A stretch of 64,000 nucleotides of DNA from Streptococcus sp. Marseille-P6264 (GCF_902460355.1 NZ_CABPTO010000007.1:62001-126000); one strand, 5' to 3'. Shown: positions 43,843 through 56,035, counted from the first letter of the stretch. Translations and numbers: made by a program. Notes: generated from the letters alone by a model not told the origin.

Positions 43843-43907
43843 CATGCATCAGTAAACTAAAGATTGGTGAATATTCACCAATTTAGCAAAACCACAAGGT
43901 CTTTACA

Positions 43908-43998
<91 letters not shown>

Positions 43999-44084
43999 TT
44001 ATGATAACGCAATCATCAGCAAATGTCAAGATTGGAGCTTGGACTCACTACTTTTCAACTACAAGTGAATCAAACGATCGTCAA

Positions 44085-44708
44085 TCAGACAAACTCTCCT
44101 TTCGCAGCCAACAAAGCCTCCATAGCCCTGATATTTTCTGGCTCACTGGTGGATAAGATGGTTTCAAAACCCAGTTCAGCTGCCGTATCCAAGTTAGCCT
44201 GAATGTCGTCAATGAAAACGGACTCTGTCGGATTAAGACTATACTTTTTTAGTAGCTTTTGATAAATCTCTGGCTCTGGCTTGACAACCCCGACTTCTGA
44301 GGAAAGGATATAGCCCGACAGCAGTGGAAAGATGGGCAGCAAACCAGCTTTTTCAATACGGTAAAAAATCTCGCAAGTAGTTGACAGGATGTAAATGCGA
44401 TAGCCTTGATCAGCCCACAGCCCAATCTGCTCCTGTAAACCACTGTAAACCTCCACAACCTCATACCAATTGTAGAAGATATTCTGAACAGCAGGATGGT
44501 AGGAGTCATCCAGCTGAACAAGCACTTCGTCACAGGCTTCTTTCAAGCTCAGCTCTCCCTTGTCTGTTTGATGCCAGACACCCGACTCAAAAATGACCTG
44601 TCTAAGAAGCTGTCGCCGCTCTTTCTCAGGTTCAAAAGAGGTCAAGATTTTCTCAGAATTCCATTCAATCAAGACATTTCCTAAGTCAAAAATCAGGTTT
44701 TTTATCAT
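44085..44708 (-). CDS. HAD-family hydrolase
   Basis: The 207-residue protein has HAD motif I NLIFDLGNVLIEW near the start, motif II with YILSTT near residue 103, and motif III/IV in SVFIDDIQANLDTAAELGF near residue 165. It is probably a small phosphatase or epoxide-hydrolase-like HAD protein; the substrate is unknown. ATG 44708 is taken as the start because the family's N-terminus begins there, but GTG 44723 is also possible. The ribosome site is poor. Confidence 0.85.
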   Translation of the reverse strand: MIKNLIFDLGNVLIEWNSEKILTSFEPEKERRQLLRQVIFESGVWHQTDKGELSLKEACDEVLVQLDDSYHPAVQNIFYNWYEVVEVYSGLQEQIGLWADQGYRIYILSTTCEIFYRIEKAGLLPIFPLLSGYILSSEVGVVKPEPEIYQKLLKKYSLNPTESVFIDDIQANLDTAAELGFETILSTSEPENIRAMEALLAAKGEFV

Positions 44709-44744
44709 TTCCTTCACCAGCACTTTCTCTATATGTAGGAGCTT

Positions 44745-44906
44745 TCATAAGTCCTAGCTCATGCCTTCGCAGATACACCATTCGGCTGATCTTAACCGTC
44801 CTTGGTATGGCATGTTTAGGTTAAGAAAAATCCCAGAAATGAACTGTTCCTCAAAGTTGGGTTTTACCCAACTCTAGGAAGCAATACAAAGTTCTGGAAT
44901 AACCTA
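44745..44906. ncRNA. Candidate structured RNA or folded leader
   Basis: Two long inverted repeats fill the gap between veg and the HAD gene. Hairpin A (44817-44906) pairs TAGGTTA with TAACCTA, CCAG with CTGG, AACT with AGTT, TTCCT with AGGAA, and AGTTGGGT with ACCCAACT. Hairpin B (44760-44814) pairs CATGCC with GGCATG, and ATACCA with TGGTGTAT. The stems are interrupted by internal loops, as in a stable RNA. It has no T-run, so it is not a simple terminator. It could be a small RNA or a leader of the HAD gene. I cannot name it. Confidence 0.4.
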
Positions 44907-44912
44907 TTATTC

Positions 44913-45185
44913 TTAGTCAAAATAGCGAATTAAATTTTTCTCTGTCAAAATATCTGAGTAAGTATAGGACTCCACATAGGTGTTGGCAATTTCACCCGGC
45001 TGCCCTCCTTCATTTTCATACTCAACGATAAATAGAGAAGGATAAACTTCAATCAAGCGACCTTGTTTGCTTTTTTGGCGCTTACGGCCATTTTCCAAGG
45101 TCATTTCCACCATCTGCCCCTCGTGAGCCTTGATGTCCTCCTTGATTTTCTTCATTTTTGCCACATCTGTAAATGCATCACTCAT
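44913..45185 (-). CDS. veg: Veg-like protein (DUF1021)
   Basis: The 90-residue cytosolic protein starts SDAFTDVAKMKKIKEDIKAH and ends with NLIRYFD, matching the DUF1021 or Veg family. The middle strand GQMVEMTLENGRKRQ and the tail VEYENEGGQPGEIANTY fit an Sm-like fold. It affects biofilm or regulation in Bacillus; its role here is unknown. ATG 45185 is preferred to 45194 because GAGAGGATG lies at the right distance. Its upstream codons overlap the dnaB end. Confidence 0.9.
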   Translation of the reverse strand: MSDAFTDVAKMKKIKEDIKAHEGQMVEMTLENGRKRQKSKQGRLIEVYPSLFIVEYENEGGQPGEIANTYVESYTYSDILTEKNLIRYFD

Positions 45186-45186
45186 A

Positions 45187-46542
45187 CTATACATCCTCTC
45201 TTTTAGAAATACTTGAAAATTTATTATATTCTTTTTGGAAAATTAGCTCAACCGTACCACGCGCTCCGCTCCGGTTTTTCTCAATAATGACTTCAACCTT
45301 ATTGTTAGGAATGCCTTCCTCTTCCTCACCGGCCCGTTCATAATAGTCATCTCGGTAAAGAAAGGCTACGATATCCGCATCCTGTTCGATAGAGCCAGAC
45401 TCCCGAATATCTGATAGTACTGGACGTTTGTCCTGCCGTTGCTCCACGCCACGCGAGAGCTGACTCAGCGCAATAACTGGCACCTTGAGCTCCTTCGCTA
45501 AAATCTTAAGCTGGCGGGAAATTTCTGAAACTTCCTGTTGGCGATTTTCGCGACCCGTTCCTGTAATCAACTGCAAGTAGTCAATTAAAATCAGGCCAAG
45601 ATTACCTGTCTCTTGAGACAGCTTACGAGCCCGCGAACGAATCTCCGTAATTCGAATCCCTGGCGTGTCATCAATATAGATACTCGCATTGGCCAGATTT
45701 GCCGTCGCAATGGTATATTTCTGCCACTCTTCATCTGTCAATTGCCCTGTACGAATGGAGTGAGAATTAATCACTCCCTCTGATGCCAACATCCGGTCCA
45801 CCAGACTCTCTGCCCCCATTTCTAGTGAGAAGATGGCCACTGTTTTATCCAGCTTGGTCCCGATGTTCTGAGCGATATTGAGGGCAAAGGCCGTCTTACC
45901 AACCGCTGGACGAGCAGCTAGGATGATTAACTCTTCTTCGTGCAAGCCCGTCGTCATCTTATCCAGCTCACGGTAACCCGTCGCAATCCCTGTAATATCA
46001 GTAGTTTGCTGAGAACGAGCTTCCAGACTAGCGAAGTTAAGATTTAGAATATCCTGGATGGTTTTAAAACCGCTACGGCTAGCCGTTTCACTGACATCAA
46101 TCAGGGCCTTTTCCGCACCCGCAATGATTTCCTCGGATGGTCTCTCGCCATCATAGGCTTGATTGATGGATTCTGTCAAACGCGAAATCAGCCGACGCAA
46201 GATTGCTTTTTCAGAGACGATTTTGGCATAGTACTCTGCATTGGCAGAAGTCGGCACAGAATTAACGACCTCTACCAGATAGCTCAAACCACCAATATTC
46301 TGCAAGTCTCCCTGGCTATCCAAAATATTGCGGACAGTGGTCGCATCGATGGCATCCCCACGGTCTGCCAAGTCAATCATAGCCTTAAAAATCAACCGAT
46401 GGGCATATTTAAAGAAATCCCCAGGCTCAATATATTCACGGACAAAGACCAGTTTGCTCTCATCGATGAAAATGGCCCCTAGTACAGACTGTTCTGCTAA
46501 AATATCTTGAGGCTGAGCTCGCAACTCATCAATCTCTGCCAT
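45187..46542 (-). CDS. dnaB: Replicative DNA helicase DnaB
   Basis: The 451-residue hexameric helicase unwinds DNA ahead of the fork. The N-terminal domain (PQDILAEQSVLGAIFID, residues 11-27) is followed by the RecA-like core with Walker A ARPAVGKTAFALN near residue 210 and Walker B LGLILIDYLQL near residue 315. The length is normal. AAAGGAAGGATTCACC precedes ATG 46542. It lies in the order rplI-dnaB-veg. Confidence 0.97.
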   Translation of the reverse strand: MAEIDELRAQPQDILAEQSVLGAIFIDESKLVFVREYIEPGDFFKYAHRLIFKAMIDLADRGDAIDATTVRNILDSQGDLQNIGGLSYLVEVVNSVPTSANAEYYAKIVSEKAILRRLISRLTESINQAYDGERPSEEIIAGAEKALIDVSETASRSGFKTIQDILNLNFASLEARSQQTTDITGIATGYRELDKMTTGLHEEELIILAARPAVGKTAFALNIAQNIGTKLDKTVAIFSLEMGAESLVDRMLASEGVINSHSIRTGQLTDEEWQKYTIATANLANASIYIDDTPGIRITEIRSRARKLSQETGNLGLILIDYLQLITGTGRENRQQEVSEISRQLKILAKELKVPVIALSQLSRGVEQRQDKRPVLSDIRESGSIEQDADIVAFLYRDDYYERAGEEEEGIPNNKVEVIIEKNRSGARGTVELIFQKEYNKFSSISKREDV

Positions 46543-46568
46543 AGGTGAATCCTTCCTTTATTCCCTTT

Positions 46569-47021
46569 CTACCCTTCAGTAACCCGCAGGCGAATCACAC
46601 CTGTTACATCTTGGTAAATCTTTACAGGAACATCAATCAGACCAATCGAACGAATGGGAGAATCAACCTTGATATTCCGTTTGTCAATTTTTAGGCCAAA
46701 TTGCTTTTGTAGTTCATCAGCAATTTTCTTGTTAGTAATCGAACCAAAAGTCCGTCCGTCTGGGCCGACCTTCTCTGTAAACGCAACAACCGTTGCCTCT
46801 TCTTCCAACTTAGCTTTAATGGCTTGAGCTTCTGCTACCATTTCTGCGTGGGCTTTTTCTTGAGATTTTTGCTTTCCTCTCAGCTCACCGATAGCTTGTG
46901 CATTGGCTTCTTTGGCCAGATTTTTCTTAATCAGGAAATTTTGAGCGTAGCCAGTAGGCACTTCCTTGATTTCCCCTTTTTTCCCTTTTCCTTTTACATC
47001 TGCTAAAAAAATAACTTTCAT
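46569..47021 (-). CDS. rplI: 50S ribosomal protein L9
   Basis: The 150-residue protein starts [20 protein letters not shown] and has the two-domain L9 layout joined by a long helix (residues 41-75). The C-terminal domain has the [19 protein letters not shown] motif. It follows gdpP after one base, so the two are co-translated. Confidence 0.97.
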   Translation of the reverse strand: MKVIFLADVKGKGKKGEIKEVPTGYAQNFLIKKNLAKEANAQAIGELRGKQKSQEKAHAEMVAEAQAIKAKLEEEATVVAFTEKVGPDGRTFGSITNKKIADELQKQFGLKIDKRNIKVDSPIRSIGLIDVPVKIYQDVTGVIRLRVTEG

Positions 47022-47022
47022 T

Positions 47023-49008
47023 TTATTTCTCCTTTTCTAGTGATTCTTCATTATCCATCACTTGATCCATAATCTCTTGATTTAGACGTTGGGTGACTTC
47101 AGCAACCGTTTGATCGCTGACTTGCGCTGCAGCTAGATTAAAGTGGCCGCCACCACCCATTTTCTCCATAATCCGCTGGACATTGATCTTGCTGCGACTA
47201 CGAGCTGAAATGGATACGTAACCCTCAGTATTCCTGCTGACCACAAATGTTGCTTCAATGCCCGACATGGCAAGCATAGTGTCAGCTGCCTTACTAATGA
47301 CGACAGTATCATAGCTGGTATTTTCAGGACCCGCTGCTACAATCACATTTGGCAAAAGCTTCTTACCAGTCAAAATCAGCTCATTGACTGCTCTATACTC
47401 TTCAAAATTCGTCGAAGAAATATCCTGAATGACGACACTATCACTGCCCCGAGCCCGCAAATAACTGGCTACATCAAAGGTTCGACTCGTTACTCTGGAG
47501 GTGAAATTCTTGGTGTCTAGCATAATCCCAGCCATGAGCAGGCTGGCTTGAATTTTATTAAGGCGATTTTTCTTGGAGTTTTGAAACTGAATCAGCTCTG
47601 TTACCAATTCGCTGGCGCTGCTAGCTCCACTTTCGATATAGGCGATGACTGCGTTTTCAGGAAAATCCTCATCGCGACGATGATGATCCACTACAATTGT
47701 CTGACTAAATCGATCAAATAATTCTCTTGAAAGCGTTAAGGCCAACTTCGAGTGGTCTACCATTATCAAGAGCGAACGACTGGTCACTCGGTTTACGGCT
47801 TCTGAGATCGGCAAAAGATAATCAGCGCCTTCTGACGTCAATTTTTGAATAGAGCGATAGATATCTGACCCCATCTGTTGATCATCATACACAACATAAG
47901 CTTTCTCAATGATATTGCTAGCAAAAAGCTGCATACCCACCGCGGAGCCTAAGGCATCCAAATCAAGATTGCGATGACCAACCACAAAAACCTGATCTAC
48001 ACTCTTGATTTTATCTGAAATAGCTGCCATCATAGCCCTCGTACGCGTGCGTGTACGTTTGACAGATGCAGCCGTTCCACCACCAAAGTAAACTGGATTC
48101 TTGGTCTCGTCATTCTCTTTGACAACCGCTTGGTCACCACCTCGGACCTCAGCTAGGTTAAGATTAAGGAGGGCAATCTTACCAATTTCATCATGCTTAC
48201 CATCCCCGTAAGAAAAGCCCATACTAAGCGTCAGAGGAAGTTTTCGATTCTTGGCTTCTGTCCGAAATTGATCAATGATCGAAAATTTACTATCCATCAG
48301 TTGTTCCAAAACCGTATAATCTGTGAAAAGATAATAACGATCCATACCCACCCGACGGTAGAACATATGAAATTGCTCAGAAAACTCTGCTACAAAGTTA
48401 GCTACAAAACTATTGATATGACTGATATCTGAATCTGATACAGCATCTTCCAAATCATCATAATTATCAACTGAAACAACACCGATAACTGGTCGCGTCG
48501 TAACGAGCCCAACTGTTGCTTCATACTCACTTGATGCATCAAAAAAGTACAAGACACTAGAAGCTGAATCAAAGTAAACAGAATACTGGTTTTCTCCTAC
48601 TGTTGCGTAGCTACCCGATTTCGAAGCAGCAAGCTGGATAATTTCCTGCAGGAGATCACTATTTAGCTCCCCATCATCCGTTGTAAAAATCAATTCAGCA
48701 TAAGGATTGAACCAGTCCACATCTCCACTATTTTCATTGATTTTAATCACACCAACTGGCATCTTATCTAACAAAGAAGCTAAACTTCCCTCTGCTTGAT
48801 GATTGACATAGCGAATCTGCTCAAGCTCGTCCAATTCGGACATTCTCTGCTGCTGAATAAATAGCCCAACCAAAAGCGCCAGCACTATGAAAAGAGAAGC
48901 CAGCATAGGCAAACTATCACCAAAAAGGCGTAGACAAATAGCTAATATGATAAAGGAAGTAAACCCCACTATCGCAAAGTGGCTCGGGGAAAAACGAATT
49001 CTTTTCAT
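47023..49008 (-). CDS. gdpP: Cyclic-di-AMP phosphodiesterase GdpP
   Basis: The 661-residue protein has two N-terminal membrane helices (residues 10-50), a degenerate PAS domain (about 70-150), a degenerate GGDEF domain (about 170-300), a DHH domain with [17 protein letters not shown] and [10 protein letters not shown], and a DHHA1 domain with [16 protein letters not shown]. It hydrolyses c-di-AMP and so affects wall stress, potassium balance and beta-lactam tolerance. It is the first gene of an operon with rplI and dnaB. The 289-base gap upstream contains several TGTAAA-type repeats and no gene. Confidence 0.96.
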   Translation of the reverse strand: MKRIRFSPSHFAIVGFTSFIILAICLRLFGDSLPMLASLFIVLALLVGLFIQQQRMSELDELEQIRYVNHQAEGSLASLLDKMPVGVIKINENSGDVDWFNPYAELIFTTDDGELNSDLLQEIIQLAASKSGSYATVGENQYSVYFDSASSVLYFFDASSEYEATVGLVTTRPVIGVVSVDNYDDLEDAVSDSDISHINSFVANFVAEFSEQFHMFYRRVGMDRYYLFTDYTVLEQLMDSKFSIIDQFRTEAKNRKLPLTLSMGFSYGDGKHDEIGKIALLNLNLAEVRGGDQAVVKENDETKNPVYFGGGTAASVKRTRTRTRAMMAAISDKIKSVDQVFVVGHRNLDLDALGSAVGMQLFASNIIEKAYVVYDDQQMGSDIYRSIQKLTSEGADYLLPISEAVNRVTSRSLLIMVDHSKLALTLSRELFDRFSQTIVVDHHRRDEDFPENAVIAYIESGASSASELVTELIQFQNSKKNRLNKIQASLLMAGIMLDTKNFTSRVTSRTFDVASYLRARGSDSVVIQDISSTNFEEYRAVNELILTGKKLLPNVIVAAGPENTSYDTVVISKAADTMLAMSGIEATFVVSRNTEGYVSISARSRSKINVQRIMEKMGGGGHFNLAAAQVSDQTVAEVTQRLNQEIMDQVMDNEESLEKEK

Positions 49009-49154
49009 TAAAAAACCTCTTATTGCGCCATTTTACCATATTTTCTTAAAAAAAGCGAGTTTTCACTGTCTTTGGACACTTGTAAAGCAAGACAGAAGCA
49101 AGTCGCTAAGATTCTTTTTAGATAAGAACTTGTGAATCGCTTTCAATCTCTGTA

Positions 49155-49253
49155 AACCTTGTAAATATAACAGTTTTAATAATTGACAATATATGTAAAC
49201 CCTGTTTTGTATAAAGAGATTCTTTTGTCAATTTTCGTTTACAAAACTGTAAA
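49155..49253. repeat. TGTAAA repeat cluster upstream of gdpP
   Basis: The gap contains TGTAAACCTTGTAAA (49156-49170), TGTAAAC at 49195, and a perfect TTTACA-AAAC-TGTAAA palindrome at 49238-49253. Related motifs occur in other gaps up to 60.7 kb. The role is unknown; see the finding. Confidence 0.55.
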
Positions 49254-49262
49254 TTATATAAA

Positions 49263-49292
49263 AAACGTACTATCATTAAGATAGTACGTTAA
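49263..49292 (-). terminator. Terminator of mnmG
   Basis: ACGTACTATC and GATAGTACGT form a perfect 10-bp stem; on the minus strand it ends TTTTTTATA. Confidence 0.9.
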
Positions 49293-49297
49293 TATGG

Positions 49298-51208
49298 TTA
49301 TGATTTTGCTTTGTTTTTAGAAATACTTCTAGACTTTCCTTCCAAATAAACCATCAAAATCGAAATATCTGCTGGATTGACACCCGAAATACGGCTTGCT
49401 TGACCAATCGTTTCTGGATTGATTTTCTTAAACTTCTGCCGTGCTTCTGTCGCAATGGAATCAATATCATCCCAGTCAATATTAGCTGGAATCCGCTTTT
49501 CTTCCATACGTTTCATCTTCTCAACCTGATCAAGGGCTTTAGAAATATATCCTTCGTACTTAATCTCTGTCTCAATTAGCTCGATAATTTTTTCATCCAA
49601 CTCTTCTGTCGCTGGACCAATAAACTGAACTACATCTTGGTAAGACACTTCCGGACGCCGCATAAATTCTTTAGCTGTCACTGCATCTGTCAGAGATTTA
49701 AAGCCAAGAGCTTCTATCTTAGCATTGGTTTCCTTGACAGGTTTCAACTTGATGGATTCCAAGCGCTTCATCTCGTTGTCAAATTGATTCTTTTTAATCT
49801 CGAAACGAGCCCAACGCTCATCATCTACCAAACCAATTTCTCGGCCAATCTCTGTTAAACGCATATCAGCATTGTCATGGCGGAGAATCAAACGGTACTC
49901 CGCTCGGCTAGTCAAGAGTCGATAAGGTTCTACGGTTCCCTTGGTCACTAAATCATCAATCATGACTCCAATGTAACCATCACTGCGCTTCAAGATTAAC
50001 TCCGGCTTACCTTGAACTTTCAAGGCCGCATTAATCCCAGCGATAATCCCTTGACCTGCAGCTTCTTCATAACCAGAAGTTCCATTGGTCTGACCTGCTG
50101 TAAAGAGTCCAGAAATTTTCTTGGTTTCCAAGGTTGCCCGCAACTGGTGAGGCATAATCATATCGTACTCAATGGCATAGCCTGTCCGCATCATCTCAGC
50201 ATTTTCTAGCCCCTTAATAGAGTGAACCAAGTCCTTCTGCACATCTTCTGGCAGACTGGTTGATAGCCCCTGCACATAAACTTCTTCCGTATCACGTCCT
50301 TCAGGCTCTAGGAAAAGCTGGTGGCGTTCTTTGTCCGCAAAACGGACGATTTTATCCTCAATAGACGGGCAATAGCGTGGCCCCACACCCTTGACTATTC
50401 CTGAAAACATAGGCGCCCGATGCAGGTTGTTTTGGATGATTTCATGACTTTCGGCATTGGTATAAGTCAACCAGCAAGGAACTTGATCCTTCACATAGTC
50501 CTCATCACGAGACGTGTAAGAGAAATGATTGGCCTTTTCATCACCTGGCTGAATCTCGGTCACATCATAATTGATAGATGACGCCTTGACACGCGGAGGC
50601 GTTCCAGTTTTAAAACGACCAATTTCAAAACCTAGATCCCGCAGGTTATCAGCCAAAGGAATGGCTGCCAGACTGTGATTCGGGCCAGATGAATACTTGA
50701 GATCACCAATGATAATTTCTCCCCGCAAGGCTGTTCCAGTCGTAACAATGACAGCTTTAGCTGCAAATTCTTGATTGGTCGCTGTCTTAACCCCAATGAC
50801 CTTACCATCTTCTACTAAGATTTCATTAATCATGGTTTGCCGCAGAGTCAGATTTTCTTGATTTTCGACAGTTTTCCGCATTTCTTTGGAGTAGACTTCC
50901 TTATCCGCCTGCGCACGAAGAGCCCGTACTGCAGGTCCCTTCCCCGTGTTGAGCATCTTCATCTGGATATAGCTCTTGTCAATATTCTTGGCCATCTCAC
51001 CGCCCAAAGCGTCTACTTCACGGACAACAATGCCTTTAGCAGACCCTCCGATAGATGGATTACAAGGCATAAAAGCCAGCATCTCAATATTAAGGGTTGC
51101 TAGCAGCACTTTACAGCCCATACGACTGGCAGCCAGAGACGCCTCAACTCCGGCGTGGCCTGCCCCAATCACGACAATATCATAACTTTCAGTAAAATTG
51201 TGTGTCAT
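49298..51208 (-). CDS. mnmG: tRNA uridine 5-carboxymethylaminomethyl modification enzyme MnmG
   Basis: The 636-residue FAD enzyme, with MnmE, modifies wobble uridine in tRNA. The FAD site [20 protein letters not shown] is at residues 11-30, [20 protein letters not shown] follows, and the C-terminal helical domain closes with [22 protein letters not shown] 51208 (after AAGGAAAAAG) is preferred to the longer frame, whose first 24 residues lack family content. A strong terminator follows. Confidence 0.97.
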   Translation of the reverse strand: MTHNFTESYDIVVIGAGHAGVEASLAASRMGCKVLLATLNIEMLAFMPCNPSIGGSAKGIVVREVDALGGEMAKNIDKSYIQMKMLNTGKGPAVRALRAQADKEVYSKEMRKTVENQENLTLRQTMINEILVEDGKVIGVKTATNQEFAAKAVIVTTGTALRGEIIIGDLKYSSGPNHSLAAIPLADNLRDLGFEIGRFKTGTPPRVKASSINYDVTEIQPGDEKANHFSYTSRDEDYVKDQVPCWLTYTNAESHEIIQNNLHRAPMFSGIVKGVGPRYCPSIEDKIVRFADKERHQLFLEPEGRDTEEVYVQGLSTSLPEDVQKDLVHSIKGLENAEMMRTGYAIEYDMIMPHQLRATLETKKISGLFTAGQTNGTSGYEEAAGQGIIAGINAALKVQGKPELILKRSDGYIGVMIDDLVTKGTVEPYRLLTSRAEYRLILRHDNADMRLTEIGREIGLVDDERWARFEIKKNQFDNEMKRLESIKLKPVKETNAKIEALGFKSLTDAVTAKEFMRRPEVSYQDVVQFIGPATEELDEKIIELIETEIKYEGYISKALDQVEKMKRMEEKRIPANIDWDDIDSIATEARQKFKKINPETIGQASRISGVNPADISILMVYLEGKSRSISKNKAKS

Positions 51209-51345
51209 TTCTTTTTCCTTCATTTTTTCACCAAAAAAGGCCAAGTCTCTAGAAGTGCAGGACAAAAAAGCCTGCAACATCCATGAGCTTTGACCATCAT
51301 AGGTATTGCTTATCTTATTGTAGCAAATTGAGCGAAATTGTCAAT

Positions 51346-52535
<1,190 letters not shown>

Positions 52536-52626
52536 CTTGAGCAAGGTCTATTATAGCATGATTTAGCAAGGAGAACAACGAATAACCTTTGCCCAATCTG
52601 ATGAGTATTTCAAGTTGTCAAGTAAG

Positions 52627-52642
52627 TTTACAGCATTGTAAA
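52627..52642. repeat. TTTACA-GCAT-TGTAAA palindrome
   Basis: A perfect 6-4-6 palindrome in the mnmA-LysM gap, with the same half-sites as those at 49238 and 60688. Confidence 0.5.
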
Positions 52643-52693
52643 TATCTTGATACAAAAACATCATATTCCAACCAAGAATTTACTAATAATTAT

Positions 52694-52726
52694 AAAAAAG
52701 GAACTAGAATGCAAATTCCAGTCCCC
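52694..52726 (-). terminator. Terminator of the LysM gene
   Basis: GGAACTAGAAT pairs with ATTCCAGTCCC (two mismatches), and the minus strand ends in TTTTTTAT. Confidence 0.75.
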
Positions 52727-52750
52727 ATAAACATATTTCTAAATAAAGTT

Positions 52751-53287
52751 TTAATACCAGCCATTTGCTAACCAGAAATTTTTAGCAGCCGACCATGAGC
52801 CATAGCGACCTGCTACATAAGCATCCGCTGTTTTCTCTTGATTTTCTGGTGACAAATCTCCATTTAGATAGGTGATAGTCAACTGATAGCGACCATAGTA
52901 TTGCCCATTTTGCGCTGTATAACTGCCGCTGGATTCTTTTTGAGCAATCCACTCTTTGGATTCTGCATCCTCAGCACTCAAGCCAGAACTTGGGTTTACA
53001 GTAGATTGCTCAGCCTTATCTGATTTTTCAACAGTCACCTGCTCAGACACATCATCGTCCAGCTCTAAAACCTGTCCAACACTAATCAGATTGATATTGC
53101 TGATCTTGTTTTTTTGCGCAATCTTGTCAACATTCGTCTGATGAGAAGAAGCAATCGCTGACAAGGTGTCACCTGACTTGACAGTATAACTTTCTGCATT
53201 GGCTACAATAGGAAGCAAAACAGCAGCTCCTGACATCAAACTGAGCAAGCCTACTTTCATCATTCTATTTTTAAAATACAAATTCAT
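52751..53287 (-). CDS. LysM-domain secreted protein with lysozyme-like C-terminal region
   Basis: The 178-residue protein has a Sec signal peptide (residues 1-31, with ANA cleavage before ESYTVKS), a LysM domain (YTVKSGDTLSAIASSHQTNV and on, about residues 33-78) that binds peptidoglycan, and a C-terminal region resembling transglycosylase/Apf proteins (WIAQKESSGSYTAQNGQYYG, then YGSWSAAKNFWLANGWY). It is probably a wall-bound hydrolase or aggregation factor. AAAAGGAG precedes the ATG, and a terminator follows. The presumed catalytic Glu is in QKESSG. Confidence 0.88.
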   Translation of the reverse strand: MNLYFKNRMMKVGLLSLMSGAAVLLPIVANAESYTVKSGDTLSAIASSHQTNVDKIAQKNKISNINLISVGQVLELDDDVSEQVTVEKSDKAEQSTVNPSSGLSAEDAESKEWIAQKESSGSYTAQNGQYYGRYQLTITYLNGDLSPENQEKTADAYVAGRYGSWSAAKNFWLANGWY

Positions 53288-53430
53288 GTTTAGAATTCTC
53301 CTTTTCTGTGATATATCTATCCTAAAGTAAAAGTATTACAGAATCTTATTACTTTGATGAATTATATTACAGACTATTGAAGAACTTGTAAAAACAGACA
53401 TATATTCTAAAGTTTTTGATGATGTAAAGG

Positions 53431-56025
53431 CTATGCTGAACTATCTCTATGTTTTTTGCTCCATTTAAATCGAACTCTATCATAGAAGAAAAATAAAACT
53501 ATTCCTAAAATGAAAGCTGCAGTTCCTTCCTTTAATCCCCTTGGAACAAATGATAGGGTAACTCTGCCTGCTCCTCTGTTCACATCAAGTTTCATAAAAC
53601 CATTTTGCGCACGTTTTAACGGAACCTTCTTGCCATCTACACTAGCTGTCCAGCCCTTATCGTAAGGAATGGTGAAAAAGAGAGAACTATCTCTATCTGC
53701 ATGATAATCAACTGTTACCGTATTGGATTTTGTCGTCACAGAAACCTCTTGTTCTTTCAATTTACTTATGAGTTGCTGATATTTATTCACATCCACAGAG
53801 AAAAACTCTGGTTGGTTAAAAGAGACAGTTCGATTCTCTGGGAAAGAAAATTGGATAGAAACCGTCTGTGCTTCCTTAAAGTAACCAATATTCAAAAATG
53901 GGAAAACATTATGAGTCGGATAACGATTCGTGATTCCATTTACAGTGATATTGACATCCGTTTGATTATCGTTTGAAAAATCAAGATCTGAAAGGTTGAC
54001 ATAGACTTGACTACCTGCAGCTACCTCAATTGTATAGGTGATGCTAGCATAACTTAATTGACTGTCATTTTTGATGCTTGCAGTTACTTTTCCTTCAGTT
54101 TCTTCCTCACTATCAACTATAGAAATCCGCTCATAATATTTATGATTCAAACCCGATAATTGATTTAAAAAGGCTGTTTGATTGTCAAGTGTTAAATTTG
54201 TAAACTTGACATCTTTGTAAACATCATTGGTTAAGAAAGCCAAGCCCAAAGCATAATTATTTTCATACAGTGTCATTGACCGCTCAGTCTTCTCTGCAGA
54301 AAAACCAAATTTCTGTGGGTCTGTTTCAGACAAGTTATACTTTACAGCAAAGATGCTATCCATCAAAATAGTATTATTTTGATAGCGGAGATTGAGATTA
54401 GTTCCTGCCGATTTAAATCCTAATTTATCTAAAGTCGAGCTTGCTTGCGTATTTCTGACTGATGAGAATTGAGAAATTCCATTATAATTAAATTTCATAC
54501 TGTCATTCCCAGTCTGAGGATCAAGCCTCTCTGTTCGAAAGAAATCTTTGTTTTCTTTCTTACTATACTTGACAAGACTGTCAATTTCGTTCATCTTTTT
54601 CGAATAGGATGAACGACTTGCAAAGACCCATTCTTTTGCAATTCCATCAACCTGATAATAAGCGTTTAAAGTAAGCTCAAAAACCACAAAAAACAGTAAA
54701 GATAGTGTAAACATCCTTTGCCTAACGTGATAACGAATAAAAGCAAAACTGATTAAGAGATAGGCAAAGAAAAACTCTAAAGTAAAAATGTAATTTTCGG
54801 GACCAAGAAAATCATAGTGCTTTCTATAATGCAAAGTGGCTAGAAAACCAAAAGAAATGAGTAGAAAGCTAAGGAATACTTGTCGCCATTTTACTTCCTC
54901 CAAACGATTGAGCGTTTCTGCAGCCATCAAAATGATAAGAAGAGAAAAGAGCCAAGAATAGCGATGTAAAAACATATTTGGAGCATGCATTCCTTGCCAA
55001 AGCAAATCCAAATGCTGCAGTCGAAAGCTCACTATAAAAATGCCAATCAACAAAATGTAGGTCAGTTTCACGCGAAGCTTAATACTTTTTATCGTGAAAA
55101 ATAAGATACTTAAAATAAGAGGAAATAGACCAACATAAATCATAGGAATGGATCCATACTTAGTCGTATCAAAACTTCCTACAAAATTTTTAGCAAAAAT
55201 ATCTAGATACCAACTTTTCTCAGTAAACAAGTCTTCAACCTTTGTCAAGGTCTCACCATGTGAACTCAGATCTAGATAAGTCGGCAAAATCATAGTTAAA
55301 CTAGTAAGGCCTGCTAATATTGACACGATAGCAAAATCAGGGAGAGAGCGAATCCTAGCCTTAAAGTTCCAAGAAAGCTGAACGAGATACCAAAGGACTA
55401 AAAACAAGGACATCATGTAACCAAAATAATAATTTTGGATAAAGAGGATTGACAAGCTTGTAAAGTATAAAACTCTCCCTTGTCCATTCATCAACTTGTG
55501 TAAACCAAAGATGATAAGGGGGACTACTATAAATACATCTAACCAAGTTTTTATTTCAAGTTGACTAACTGAGAAACTCATCAGGGCAAAGGAAGTCGAC
55601 AGAATCAAGATTAGTGTTTCTGAAATTTTTTTAAAGATCCCTTTAATGCTAATACAAGTTGTCAAGCCAATCAAGCCAAATTTAATAAGAGTAAACAAGT
55701 AAACCGCATCTGGCATTGATTTTAAATCGAAAAAGTAGACGAAGGGGGAAAGGAAACTTCCTAGATAATAGCTGGAGAGGGCATAAAAATTTTGCCCTAA
55801 GCCACTTGAAAATGTGTAAAAAAGACTATCTGTTCCATGAAGGATATTCCTCAAGGTCGTATCAAATACGACATACTGATGGAAGCCGTCTCCAAGTAAC
55901 GGCGAAGTATCACTTCCCCAGTAAATACCTTGACTCAGATAAACGAAACACATAATGAGAAAAGGTAAGATGAAGGAAGCCAAATAAAGCCAATTTTTCT
56001 TAAAAAAATATCTGATTTTTTCCAT
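53431..56025 (-). CDS. YfhO-family large membrane protein
   Basis: The 864-residue protein has an N-terminal helix, about 12 further membrane helices to residue 440, a large extracellular region (about residues 450-830), and a last helix near residue 838. The WGSDTSPLLGDGFHQYVVFD motif near residue 38 and the acidic pair suit the YfhO/GT-C-like family, which in Bacillus and Listeria glycosylates lipoteichoic acid. The sugar and acceptor here are unknown. It is in a single-gene unit between LysM and ABC-F genes. Confidence 0.88.
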   Translation of the reverse strand: MEKIRYFFKKNWLYLASFILPFLIMCFVYLSQGIYWGSDTSPLLGDGFHQYVVFDTTLRNILHGTDSLFYTFSSGLGQNFYALSSYYLGSFLSPFVYFFDLKSMPDAVYLFTLIKFGLIGLTTCISIKGIFKKISETLILILSTSFALMSFSVSQLEIKTWLDVFIVVPLIIFGLHKLMNGQGRVLYFTSLSILFIQNYYFGYMMSLFLVLWYLVQLSWNFKARIRSLPDFAIVSILAGLTSLTMILPTYLDLSSHGETLTKVEDLFTEKSWYLDIFAKNFVGSFDTTKYGSIPMIYVGLFPLILSILFFTIKSIKLRVKLTYILLIGIFIVSFRLQHLDLLWQGMHAPNMFLHRYSWLFSLLIILMAAETLNRLEEVKWRQVFLSFLLISFGFLATLHYRKHYDFLGPENYIFTLEFFFAYLLISFAFIRYHVRQRMFTLSLLFFVVFELTLNAYYQVDGIAKEWVFASRSSYSKKMNEIDSLVKYSKKENKDFFRTERLDPQTGNDSMKFNYNGISQFSSVRNTQASSTLDKLGFKSAGTNLNLRYQNNTILMDSIFAVKYNLSETDPQKFGFSAEKTERSMTLYENNYALGLAFLTNDVYKDVKFTNLTLDNQTAFLNQLSGLNHKYYERISIVDSEEETEGKVTASIKNDSQLSYASITYTIEVAAGSQVYVNLSDLDFSNDNQTDVNITVNGITNRYPTHNVFPFLNIGYFKEAQTVSIQFSFPENRTVSFNQPEFFSVDVNKYQQLISKLKEQEVSVTTKSNTVTVDYHADRDSSLFFTIPYDKGWTASVDGKKVPLKRAQNGFMKLDVNRGAGRVTLSFVPRGLKEGTAAFILGIVLFFFYDRVRFKWSKKHRDSSA

Positions 56026-56035
56026 GTTTCTTATA

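Noticed and set aside
43637..43855. Plus-strand frame over the thiamine operon leader
   Set aside because: It overlaps a terminator and the start of the binding-protein gene and has no ribosome site.
49009..49297. DnaA-box cluster (origin) in the gdpP gap
   Set aside because: The repeats are TGTAAA/TTTACA type, not TTATCCACA. The origin is expected beyond the right end of the window.
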